Shown: in pieces, positions 49,638 through 58,961 of the stretch
How the letters are laid out: the number at the start of each line of letters is the position of its first letter
How positions within the stretch are numbered: the first letter of the stretch is position 1
Source of the DNA: an uncultured Prevotellaceae bacterium
Lineage (GTDB): Bacteria; Bacteroidota; Bacteroidia; Bacteroidales; Muribaculaceae
Assembly: GCA_900319525.1 (NCBI GenBank)
Contig: ONOU01000001.1
Span: 186,001-250,000 of the forward strand
Length of the DNA: 64,000 nt
Direction: 5' to 3'
The notes under the pieces: model-generated
The model's database searches: none
The model's input: only the letters and a program-made list of their open reading frames with translations
What the model was told of the DNA's origin: nothing
Translations under genes and position numbers: made by a program

Positions 49638-50795
49638 TCAGAATAAAAAAGTGTGATACAGTTCGGGCACATAGATACTGCCGCCTCCCTTGGCAAACTT
49701 TGCAATCTCATAAAAGACGTAGTAGAAGTTGCACAACGCCATCAATGCAAAAGGTATCCACTTGCGCTGGCGCCACAGGAAGCAGAAGGTGTAACACAGC
49801 ATGAACACGAAACAGGTGCGCATGAGTTCACCAGGGCGCGCCAGATACTGAGTAGTGTTGGCAAACAGGTTGATATAACCCATATATACGAGCGAGAACC
49901 GGTAAATGGCGGGCAGATAGCTGTCATTGCCGAACATCTGCCTGATAGAAGGATAATACCAGATTGCCACACAGCAGGAGAGCAGCGGGAACAAGCGCGA
50001 TGGCCCTATTACAGCGCGGAAAGCATACTCCAGGTTGTTTGACATGAACAAGCGGTGGTAATGTCCATAACCCAGTACCTGGGCCAACTGCCCGAGATGG
50101 TCAAATATCCATCTTATCCACTGAGGGAAGGAGCCCAGAGCGATACACAGAACTATCAAGGCAAAGGGCAACCAGCGTTTTGCGGTGCGCACGGGGATGA
50201 GAGGAACCACATACAGGGGGATAAACAACACACACATCTTGTGGATTGATATCGACACCAGTGACAGCAACAGGTACCACCAGAACTTGCGCCTGATGAT
50301 TAGTTCCACCATCACGACAAACAGTGCCTCGACCACCGATTGACGTACAAAGCCCATCCAGAAGATGTAGTAGGGCCCCAAGAAGACACATAGAGCCAAC
50401 CATGGCAACAACACCTTGCGATGCCTGAGTGCGTAGAATATCAGTACAATCTGCACCAGGGCCCAGAAGGCGAAGTAAAAAGCGAAGTGCAAGCCCGCTC
50501 TAGACATGGCATGAGTCACCAGCGAAAATCCCGGTTCAAAATTTTCACGGGAGTATTCACCGAGTGACTGCATGGCCACATAGTAATTATAGTACATGTT
50601 GTAGTCCCAGCTCGTCTGCCAGCGCAATGCCGAGACCACCGTGTAGATAATGACCGAAGCAATAATCTCCCAAGACAACAATGAGAGTGAGGCTCCGCCA
50701 GCCGCCATGAGCCGTTGCTCACGGTGCCCCACATGCCATCCCAGCCAAGCCATCACAATGGCTGTTCCTGTATATACAGCAAGACTCAATATCAT
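49638..50795 (-). CDS. EpsG-family membrane protein
   Basis: A 385-residue membrane protein with about ten helices, similar to EpsG and related polysaccharide polymerases. Near residues 60-85 it has the family features ALRWQTSWDYNMYYNYY and RENFEPGFSLVTHAM, and the FVRQSVVEALFVVM segment follows. Such proteins polymerise or export surface sugars. No other polysaccharide gene lies beside it; it follows sprA by 18 bases and so may belong to the same transcript. Confidence 0.7.
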   Translation of the reverse strand: MILSLAVYTGTAIVMAWLGWHVGHREQRLMAAGGASLSLLSWEIIASVIIYTVVSALRWQTSWDYNMYYNYYVAMQSLGEYSRENFEPGFSLVTHAMSRAGLHFAFYFAFWALVQIVLIFYALRHRKVLLPWLALCVFLGPYYIFWMGFVRQSVVEALFVVMVELIIRRKFWWYLLLSLVSISIHKMCVLFIPLYVVPLIPVRTAKRWLPFALIVLCIALGSFPQWIRWIFDHLGQLAQVLGYGHYHRLFMSNNLEYAFRAVIGPSRLFPLLSCCVAIWYYPSIRQMFGNDSYLPAIYRFSLVYMGYINLFANTTQYLARPGELMRTCFVFMLCYTFCFLWRQRKWIPFALMALCNFYYVFYEIAKFAKGGGSIYVPELYHTFLF

Positions 50796-50813
50796 CTTTA
50801 ATGGAATAGATGG

Positions 50814-53800
50814 TTACTTCACGAGAGACATGTTTATAGATAAACCATAATTGCTGCTGGTCGTGGGATATGACGAGGTGGACACGAGCGGCGTGTTGGT
50901 CTGATAGTCGAAATAGGCACCCATGGTGATGCGCTTGCTCACCACATAATTGGCAGTGAAGTTCACGCTCCACGTGCGTGTACCATTGGTAGCCTGGGCC
51001 GTGTTGGATTCAATTTTGCGAATCAGAGCCGTGTTGCTCGACATTTTCACATTCAGATTAAACGTCAAGTCATTGTTCACATTCTGCTGCTTGGTCTTGA
51101 GCTTGAGCACCTGATTGAAATTAGCAATCTTGTAGCTGCCTCCTAACGTGAAAGACTTGGTTGACGCCTCGACAAGCTGTCCAGCTGACGAGTTGAGCGT
51201 GAGCGTGCGCTGGTCGTCATACTGAGCATTCAACGACATATCGTTAAAGAACGTGGCCGTGAATCCAATCAGCGGGGCGAATTTCTCGGTCAGAGTAATA
51301 GAGGCGATATTATAGGGTGATGACGGTATCGCACCATTGGTGAGCACGTCCTGTGTGAAACCGATGCCCTCGCCGATGCTCACCCAGTCACTGAATGACG
51401 TGAACGAGCCAACACTGTAAGTGCACTGGTAGGCGTGATTCAAGTTAAATGCCTTGAACAGCCTCTTGAAGAACGGTACACGCATCAAGCCATCATAGGT
51501 AACACGCCAGTTGGGCAAGATGGCCTTGATTCCCGGGAACGGATTCAGGTCAACCTTGCTGGGATCTTTGCCCGAATAGGCTGCCATGAATGCAGGGATG
51601 AGCACATCACTGCTCGACTGGTTGATAGCGCCATTGTTCAAGCTGTAGGTATTGCCGGCCATGGCAGTGCCCTGGAAGAAGCCCCTGTTGGGATAGGTCG
51701 TTCCCATGTAGCGTTGCTGCAGGCGGTCGGCAATGACGGGAATATTGCTCAAGAACTTGTCAAATGTCTCACTGCGGTAATTGTCATCGGCCTTGAAGCC
51801 CTTCAGTGCCGTTGCCAGGGCGATGTGGGTCTTGGTGTAACTACCGCCGTAAATGGTCACCGGATCAGCATACATGAACTGGATCTGATTGGTGCGGTTA
51901 TCGGTCCTGTTACCGGTGAGGGTAATCTTCAGTCCGGCAATGGGCTCCAGCTGCACCTCAGCATTGAATTCCTGGGTACGGGCATACAATGCAGGAGAGG
52001 TCTGCGTTTCGTCACCCATCAGCCAACCACGATCCAGCGCCTTGTTGATATAGGATTGACCAGCGAAACCAAATGCGAAGTCCAGACCGGGCGACATGAC
52101 ATCATAATGAGTTGACTGACCAAAGACATCGCCAATTTCGGGAATAAACTGCGGTATTGAGAGCGATGTGGTGTGTTTCAACCGCACATTCACACTGCGC
52201 ACACTCATCAGCACGCGGCTGGCATACTGAGCTGCTTCGGTAAAGAAATTCTTGCGCTCTTCCTTTTGAACCTCGGTGATGGTAAACTTCAGGTTCTCGG
52301 TTCCAAGCGTAGTGATGATCACATTATCCTTGTCCTTGGCCTTAAACTCTACCTTGAATGGCTCATTCTTGTCGGCCGTCACCGCACTAACCTTGATGTC
52401 CTTGACACCGAGTTTATGGTTAATGACTGTCGCTGAGTCAGGATTGAGCTTAACGGTTCGGCTGAACTTCTTTGCTTTCTCCCGTTTGGAACCTTGTTTA
52501 GACCCTGAACCGGTCTTGGAGCGTTTGCTGCTCTTGCTCGAGAAGCGCTCATCCACTTTCTTGAGATAAGGAATCTTACTATAGAACTGCTCCAGTGCAA
52601 ATCGTCCTTCCAAAGAACGAGTCGTCTGATTGGCAATGGTGTTTCCCGAGGAAATCTCATCAACAATCGCACCACGATCCCACCGATAGGTCGAATTGTA
52701 GTTGGCGCTGGCGGTAATCCAGCTCAAGATAGGAATCTGGCTGAAGGGAGCCTTATAGGTAGCTGTGAACGTCTGGTTGTAGGCCCAAGGAGTTCCCAAA
52801 TCCTTAATTGACCTCATTACAGAGTCACGCCAGTCACGGTACTCATCTGGGAAGAGTTTGCGGTTCACCTGTCCAACAGGTTCCAGAATATGAGCTGTCG
52901 TGTTACTGTTGAATGATGCTGTGAGCGACTTGGTAAAATTCCAGGACAACGCGAACTGCCTATCCCACAAGAAGTTCTTGCTGACAGAAACAGGCAACTC
53001 CACATCGATGCCGGTCTCGTTACGCGTCTGCTGCTCATAGTAATATCTCGAGATATTGGTACTGAAAGCCAGATTGGTGGGTAACCAGTGGAACTCCCAA
53101 TCACGGAAGAACTTCATGTTCTTGTTCTTCTCGCTAATGAAGTGGGAGAATGGCTTGAACGGCTTGGCATAAGGGGTCCAGCTGTACTGGAGACTGCCAC
53201 GGTAATCATTGGTGTTCTCATAGACATTCTCGGGGTCATTGAGGTGCTGCTTGTTAAACGAGTAGCTGAACGAGAAGTTAGCAGGATCCCAAGGCATGGG
53301 ATTCTTCATCGTCTTCACGTCAAACTTGAGACCCGAGATTGAGAAACTCTTGGCCGTACGCTGAGTGATGGCATACTCCATGATGCTGTCACGCTGCTGC
53401 TTGGTCTCGCAGATGTCCAGCGACTCCTCAAGTCTCACATCCTGGTCGAGAGGATTATACTTGGGAGTGGTTTTCTCATTGCTGTAAGAATAGTAGATGG
53501 GGGCATGCAGCTTAGCCTTCTCGGGGATGAAACGGCCCAAGTCGGTCTGCACGGCAAAGTTATACTGGTCATAATTGTCCAGACGACGTTGCGACAGGCT
53601 CTGGTCAACCGAGCCAAAGCCCTCGGTCTCCTTGTGGAAGCCCACATTGACCGTTGCGAGGTCACTCATGTTGAGCGTCATCGACGCCTTTGCAGCCCAG
53701 CCGCCCTCGCTATCAAAGTCGGTAACGCGCAGCTCATCGACCCAAACGACACAACTCTTGGTCGTGGAAGAATTGTTGCGTACACCTATGAGCATCACCC

Positions 53801-56800
53801 TCACCTTGCTCAGTGATGGATTACCGATCACATACACCTTGTTGTTGGGATGATCCTCGTCCACATCCTGATAACGTATTGAGTATCCCACACCCTCAAC
53901 GCCAGCCATCTTTTCGGCATTGCGGTTTTTCTTTGCGTTGACGAGAACATCGAGATCGATATCCAGCATATTCTCCTCGGGCCATACTTTGAGCCTGTCG
54001 GCCGAACTGTTCGTACTGTATCGACCAGCAGGAGTGACCGTCAAGGGTATTTCATACTCGTAGTAATTGTTCTTGACGTCGGAGCCGAGGCGCACAAACA
54101 ATGACACATCGCCATTACGCAGATTGGTCTCGTTGTCGATCAGAGCCTCGTTGTGGACAAACATCTGGAGGCGCTTATAGGTGCGCAGGTCAAGGTCGGT
54201 ATTGCGGTACACACCACGCGCGTCACCAGCATCCAGATTATCAACTGTGAGCTGCATTGACTGCTCGTTGAGCTGGGTGATCTGTGATTGTCCGCTATCG
54301 ATGATACGCGACACACCAGGAGGCAAAACATAGTTGACAGGCTCACGCGACGCATTTTCCTCGATATTCACCGTGTTGATACTGATGCTACCATTGGCAG
54401 GATGCTCACCACGCATGTTGAGGTTATACTTGTAGTTACGCCACTCGCCTCGCACGAGTTCCAGCGAAGCAAATCTCAAGTGAGTCGTTTCCTTGAAGCC
54501 AGTCATGAACATGCGCATGAAGCGGATGGTCGAGAAGTCCTGAATACTTCCCACCTTTTTCTCGTAATCAGCCAGAGGAATTGTGAATTGGTACCAAGTG
54601 GCTTGCTGTGTTTCACCATTGCGGGTGTGGACGTTGGCCACTTGCTTGTCTGTCACATATTTCGTCTTTCCCCCCTGCAGCGAGGCTTTGTTAAGATCAA
54701 TACGGTACTGGAAATAGCGCTCGTACTCGTTGAGGGTATTATCCTGGTTGATGTCCTCGACATCAGGGGTGGAGCGTGATGTCTGGTATTGACCATCGGC
54801 TACATCACTCTGGGACAATGAGTTGCCATCGGTGCCATTATAGTGCTTGTACCGGTCAATGATGCTAGCACGTGTCTGGTCATAGTAGGAGTGGCGGTAA
54901 AATGCGTAGTTGTCGCCTGCAGGGTCATTAAAGGGAGAGAACGGGTTTTCCTGCATCGCAGCAATGGTTGACTCGGGCAATACCGCACGCAACTCGGCAA
55001 GGAAAGTTTTATATGCGGGATATTCAAACTCCTCGGCCGTGGACAATCCATCAAGTCCCACATCTTGCAGGATGCGGGCACCATTGGTATTATCAAACGC
55101 ATAGGTCAATGATGACTGCGATGAAACTTTACCCCAAACGGTGGTCGTCACATAGGTCGAGTCTCCATTAATGGGCAATCCGTTCTCGTAGCTCTTGAGA
55201 CCATCCTTCAGGATATCCTCACTCACCTCACCCAGGTTGAAATAGAGCGAGCCTCCCTCATCATTATTCAAATCGGGATCCATGAACGGGTCGAGCATCC
55301 AGAATTGGATGTATTCGATATTGGATTGCTCAAAATTGGTGTTATCGATTTTGCGCATAATACCGCCCCAACGTCTCTCGGGATAGAGCAGGTAACCGTC
55401 CTGGTCAACATTGGTGCCATCCAGGTTATACGGGCCACGCTCACGAGGATAGAACGAAAGGTTCAGCGTCTGAATCACCGACGATTCACCATAGTTGAGC
55501 TCACGTCCGGGGAACACCTCGCTATAAGCCACCTCACGGGCATAGGGGTAGGACAAAGCGTTAAGGTCACTCTTGATATAACCCGGCGCGTAAGACGAAT
55601 TGCGCTGGGTGAAAAGTCGGTCAATATAGTACCACGACAACAGAGCGCGATTCTTACCATAGGATACATCATTATTATTTGCCGCCTCGGGGAACAGCGC
55701 ATCGGCCGAGGCATCATAGGGAGTAGATGCCAGGAACCAGGAATAAGGAGTGCGCATGTCAATACCCGATTGGGTGGACTCAAAGTCATCAATGTAAGAG
55801 CTACCAGAGTTAGAACCACGTTTAGCCTGATGCGGCAGAAGCTGTGCAAACTCGCCCTGGAAGTTAATACTGGAAGGTGCCACTGCATTAACCGTCGGGA
55901 TCTTGTTAAGCAAGTTAGTCAGCCACATGAACTGACTATTGTAAGACATGTTCACACCCCAGATGGTATTGTTGACCAGCTCGCTACCGATAGCGACCTT
56001 GTCACCGATGGCTTTCTCGCCATAGTGCATGATGGTACCGCCGATGTGGAAATTCTTGTTGATGGCATAGTCCAGATCCAAACCCAGCAGTGTCTTGCGT
56101 TGCATGCTGAAGGTGGACTGGTTCTCCAACGAGACGCTGATGTTGGTACCGGCATCGATGATGCTCTGATTGGTAATCGTGACCGTACCCATCGTGTAGT
56201 CAACAGTATAGTCACTGTTCTCGGTAAGGGTCACACCGCCAGCAGTCACGACCACAGAACCGCGCGCCACATTAGTAGCGTTGAGTTTGATGACACTGCC
56301 CGAACTGGACTGGTACTCACCTGCAAGGACAAACTTGTTCTTGTCGCTGAATTGCTGCGCCACAGTCAATGTGGAGTCATACAACTCGGTGTAAATATAG
56401 TCCTTTGCAATGGCATCATTGTTGAATTTGGAACGCAGGTGCTCGCCAAATGGCTCTGCAACGGGGAAAATGATTTTACCGGTTGATGACTGGATCGTAT
56501 AGCCCTCCAGGTAGTCAAACTTACCATCGATATTGGTTTCCTGATTGGCATCCAAGCGGTCAAGGTTCATCACCTGCAACAACGGTGTGCCATTAATATC
56601 ACCTGCGGGAATGTAAGTCAGCTCATTACCCGTGGTATCACTCAGGTACTTGATGTTGAGTTTGAAATTATTTTTTTGAATCTGGTAGGCGTCGAGAGCA
56701 TAGACGTTCTTCATCGCCAGATCCCACATGGGATAATAAGGCGAAGAAGTCGTTCCCTTAAGCATCTTGACATACAGTGACTGCTCGGTAGAGGTGATAT

Positions 56801-58307
56801 CACCCGAGAACTCACCCACTTGATAGGTCTTGCCACCATAGGTGTACTCATAGGCAACGGCAAGGATCTCATCACTGGACAAGGCCGTCTTGAGCATGAT
56901 GTAGCCCAGATTGGAATTAAGGGTGTACTCTGAAGAATTCAACAGTCGTGCACTCTCAATTTTCTCATAATCGGTACCACCTTCAAAGTCATAAGCCTTC
57001 AACGGATTCAGAGCCGTCGAAGCCTTGCTCATGTAGCGTGCGTCAGGATAATTCTCCTTAATTTCTTGCAGCAGATTATTGGACATGTTGGAGGGCATGT
57101 CGGCACCTGTACCGATCCAATGGTGGTTGCTGATATTGCGTTCGTCACCCTCACCCAAGTCCATGAATGCCATGATGTTGCGGGACTCGTTATAGTTGTT
57201 GCGCTTGTTGGTAATCCACACCTCGATGCGCGTGATGTGCATACCCGATGAAACCAGCGGCAGCCTGGAGCACCACTTGTCGTAGTTGTCACGGAAGAAA
57301 TGCGAAAGGAAGAAGTTGCGGTTTTGATCATACTTATCTGCCGTGATATAGAACTCGTTGGTCTGTGAGCCGCCTTTACTGCTCACCGTCTGGCTCTCAC
57401 TGTTCTGCTGAGAAACGAGAGCTGTGGCTGTGAGTTTGCCAAACTGCAACTTGGTTTTCACACCAAACAGGGCAGCACTACCACGAATGAGTGACGAACC
57501 GGTAGTCATGCTCACGTTACCGGCCTCGATGTTCTTGATGATCTCATCTTCCTTGCCCTCATAGGCGAGTTTCAGGTTCTTGCTGTCAAAGTCAAAAGTC
57601 GCACCCGTGTTGTACGACATGTTGAAGCGCATCTTATCACCTACCGAAGCGGTGATGTTGGCTTGGATTTTCTGGTCAAAGTCGAAGTAGGTCTTACGGC
57701 GCTGTGACACAGACAAAGCGGGGTTGTCGGTCGAATTGCTCTTGACACCCATGTTGATTACAACAGAACCAGTTGTCTTGAGCTGCAGGCCACCAGGACC
57801 GAATATCGAATCCGCCGCACCCAAGCCAAACCGCATTTCCAGGAAATTGAAAGGATCCTTCTCCTGATTTTGAGCAATCTCGGCATTCTTTTGCCGATAG
57901 TATTCCATCATCGAGCGCCTGAAATCCATGTTGCTGTATTCGTCAGACGACATGATGTAGGGCGTGACGATATCATGGTCTCCAAGACGGGTATGGATCA
58001 CATAGCAACCAGTCTCAGGATCAAATTCCACCTCACTCGTGATGTTTGACGGTGTTTTCAGGTCTGCGGAATACTCACCCAGCCCCTGCACATCACTGTA
58101 GTTGCTAGGTATAGTGGGCTTGACATCAAAGTGCAAGTCCAATTGGGGCGTCATCTGCTGTCGGGCCGATGGGCGTGTGTCAGGTGGCGGAGGGGGAGGA
58201 GGCAGCGTACTGGTCACATATTGGGCCAGGACAGAGTCATTGCCTGCCCACCAACCCAAAATGGCGCCAATAATTATCGCAAATAATATTTTTTTTCGGT
58301 TCAGCAT
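50814..58307 (-). CDS. sprA: type IX secretion outer-membrane translocon SprA
   Basis: A 2,497-residue SprA (Sov), the giant barrel through which type IX secretion substrates cross the outer membrane. A signal peptide or anchor (about residues 1-28) precedes many beta strands. Typical stretches are RFGLGAADSIFGPGGLQLKT near residue 160, GSNSGSSYIDDFESTQSGI near 860 and the repeated barrel strands in the C-terminal third, ending SNYGLSINMSLVK. The start at 58307 (MLNRKKIL) is chosen as the N-terminus; a longer reading adds 8 residues. It follows ruvA by 47 bases. Confidence 0.95.
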   Translation of the reverse strand: MLNRKKILFAIIIGAILGWWAGNDSVLAQYVTSTLPPPPPPPDTRPSARQQMTPQLDLHFDVKPTIPSNYSDVQGLGEYSADLKTPSNITSEVEFDPETGCYVIHTRLGDHDIVTPYIMSSDEYSNMDFRRSMMEYYRQKNAEIAQNQEKDPFNFLEMRFGLGAADSIFGPGGLQLKTTGSVVINMGVKSNSTDNPALSVSQRRKTYFDFDQKIQANITASVGDKMRFNMSYNTGATFDFDSKNLKLAYEGKEDEIIKNIEAGNVSMTTGSSLIRGSAALFGVKTKLQFGKLTATALVSQQNSESQTVSSKGGSQTNEFYITADKYDQNRNFFLSHFFRDNYDKWCSRLPLVSSGMHITRIEVWITNKRNNYNESRNIMAFMDLGEGDERNISNHHWIGTGADMPSNMSNNLLQEIKENYPDARYMSKASTALNPLKAYDFEGGTDYEKIESARLLNSSEYTLNSNLGYIMLKTALSSDEILAVAYEYTYGGKTYQVGEFSGDITSTEQSLYVKMLKGTTSSPYYPMWDLAMKNVYALDAYQIQKNNFKLNIKYLSDTTGNELTYIPAGDINGTPLLQVMNLDRLDANQETNIDGKFDYLEGYTIQSSTGKIIFPVAEPFGEHLRSKFNNDAIAKDYIYTELYDSTLTVAQQFSDKNKFVLAGEYQSSSGSVIKLNATNVARGSVVVTAGGVTLTENSDYTVDYTMGTVTITNQSIIDAGTNISVSLENQSTFSMQRKTLLGLDLDYAINKNFHIGGTIMHYGEKAIGDKVAIGSELVNNTIWGVNMSYNSQFMWLTNLLNKIPTVNAVAPSSINFQGEFAQLLPHQAKRGSNSGSSYIDDFESTQSGIDMRTPYSWFLASTPYDASADALFPEAANNNDVSYGKNRALLSWYYIDRLFTQRNSSYAPGYIKSDLNALSYPYAREVAYSEVFPGRELNYGESSVIQTLNLSFYPRERGPYNLDGTNVDQDGYLLYPERRWGGIMRKIDNTNFEQSNIEYIQFWMLDPFMDPDLNNDEGGSLYFNLGEVSEDILKDGLKSYENGLPINGDSTYVTTTVWGKVSSQSSLTYAFDNTNGARILQDVGLDGLSTAEEFEYPAYKTFLAELRAVLPESTIAAMQENPFSPFNDPAGDNYAFYRHSYYDQTRASIIDRYKHYNGTDGNSLSQSDVADGQYQTSRSTPDVEDINQDNTLNEYERYFQYRIDLNKASLQGGKTKYVTDKQVANVHTRNGETQQATWYQFTIPLADYEKKVGSIQDFSTIRFMRMFMTGFKETTHLRFASLELVRGEWRNYKYNLNMRGEHPANGSISINTVNIEENASREPVNYVLPPGVSRIIDSGQSQITQLNEQSMQLTVDNLDAGDARGVYRNTDLDLRTYKRLQMFVHNEALIDNETNLRNGDVSLFVRLGSDVKNNYYEYEIPLTVTPAGRYSTNSSADRLKVWPEENMLDIDLDVLVNAKKNRNAEKMAGVEGVGYSIRYQDVDEDHPNNKVYVIGNPSLSKVRVMLIGVRNNSSTTKSCVVWVDELRVTDFDSEGGWAAKASMTLNMSDLATVNVGFHKETEGFGSVDQSLSQRRLDNYDQYNFAVQTDLGRFIPEKAKLHAPIYYSYSNEKTTPKYNPLDQDVRLEESLDICETKQQRDSIMEYAITQRTAKSFSISGLKFDVKTMKNPMPWDPANFSFSYSFNKQHLNDPENVYENTNDYRGSLQYSWTPYAKPFKPFSHFISEKNKNMKFFRDWEFHWLPTNLAFSTNISRYYYEQQTRNETGIDVELPVSVSKNFLWDRQFALSWNFTKSLTASFNSNTTAHILEPVGQVNRKLFPDEYRDWRDSVMRSIKDLGTPWAYNQTFTATYKAPFSQIPILSWITASANYNSTYRWDRGAIVDEISSGNTIANQTTRSLEGRFALEQFYSKIPYLKKVDERFSSKSSKRSKTGSGSKQGSKREKAKKFSRTVKLNPDSATVINHKLGVKDIKVSAVTADKNEPFKVEFKAKDKDNVIITTLGTENLKFTITEVQKEERKNFFTEAAQYASRVLMSVRSVNVRLKHTTSLSIPQFIPEIGDVFGQSTHYDVMSPGLDFAFGFAGQSYINKALDRGWLMGDETQTSPALYARTQEFNAEVQLEPIAGLKITLTGNRTDNRTNQIQFMYADPVTIYGGSYTKTHIALATALKGFKADDNYRSETFDKFLSNIPVIADRLQQRYMGTTYPNRGFFQGTAMAGNTYSLNNGAINQSSSDVLIPAFMAAYSGKDPSKVDLNPFPGIKAILPNWRVTYDGLMRVPFFKRLFKAFNLNHAYQCTYSVGSFTSFSDWVSIGEGIGFTQDVLTNGAIPSSPYNIASITLTEKFAPLIGFTATFFNDMSLNAQYDDQRTLTLNSSAGQLVEASTKSFTLGGSYKIANFNQVLKLKTKQQNVNNDLTFNLNVKMSSNTALIRKIESNTAQATNGTRTWSVNFTANYVVSKRITMGAYFDYQTNTPLVSTSSYPTTSSNYGLSINMSLVK

Positions 58308-58354
58308 GAACAATTTACTATAACAAGTCACTCGACCATCACTGCCATGAGAGG

Positions 58355-58948
58355 TTACATCATCTTGAGCGCCTGTTTTATTGCCTGCTCAACATTCAAC
58401 GTGGGATTGCTGGAAAACAGGGACTTAAGTGCTTTTTGTGATGCCTGTTGTGAAAATCCCAGCATGACAAGGGCAGCAAGCGCCTCGTCAAAGGTCTCAC
58501 CCGCAGCAAGGTCTGCTTTCTCTAATAACGTATCATCTGCCAGTTTTATTTTATCCTTGAGGTCAACAATTATGCGTTGAGCGGTTTTTGCGCCCACGCC
58601 CTTGACGGCCTTGAACAATGCAACGTTATTTCCGGCAATTGCTCTGGAAAAATCATCGGCACTCATCGATGACAGTATCATGCGGGCGATGTTGGGGCCG
58701 ACACCCGATACCGAGATGAGCAGCAGGAAGGCTTCACGCTCTTTCTTAGAGAAAAAGCCATAAAGCAGATGAGCATCTTCACGTATCGCCTCGTGTACAT
58801 ACAACTTGGCCACACTGCCTTTCCCAGCCTGTGACAAGCTGTCAAACGTTGACAAGGATATGTTGAGCATATAGCCCACTCCATGATTGTCAATAACGGC
58901 AAATGCGGGATTAAGCTCCACAAGTTCTCCTTTAATATATTCAATCAT
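58355..58948 (-). CDS. ruvA: Holliday junction DNA helicase subunit RuvA
   Basis: A 197-residue RuvA, which recognises Holliday junctions and recruits RuvB. The N-terminal OB-fold is MIEYIKGELVELNPAFAVID, the two helix-hairpin-helix motifs are VSGVGPNIARMILS and VKGVGAKTAQRIIVDLKD, and the C-terminal three-helix domain with ALVMLGFSQQASQKAL contacts RuvB. ruvA next to sprA is a common Bacteroidota order. It starts 13 bases after the first subtilase stop. Confidence 0.95.
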   Translation of the reverse strand: MIEYIKGELVELNPAFAVIDNHGVGYMLNISLSTFDSLSQAGKGSVAKLYVHEAIREDAHLLYGFFSKKEREAFLLLISVSGVGPNIARMILSSMSADDFSRAIAGNNVALFKAVKGVGAKTAQRIIVDLKDKIKLADDTLLEKADLAAGETFDEALAALVMLGFSQQASQKALKSLFSSNPTLNVEQAIKQALKMM

Positions 58949-58961
58949 AACGTGTATCTAT

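Noticed and set aside
55305-56486. 393-codon plus-strand open frame inside sprA
   Set aside because: It is antisense to the sprA barrel region, without start signals or domain features, and is a by-product of the codon pattern.
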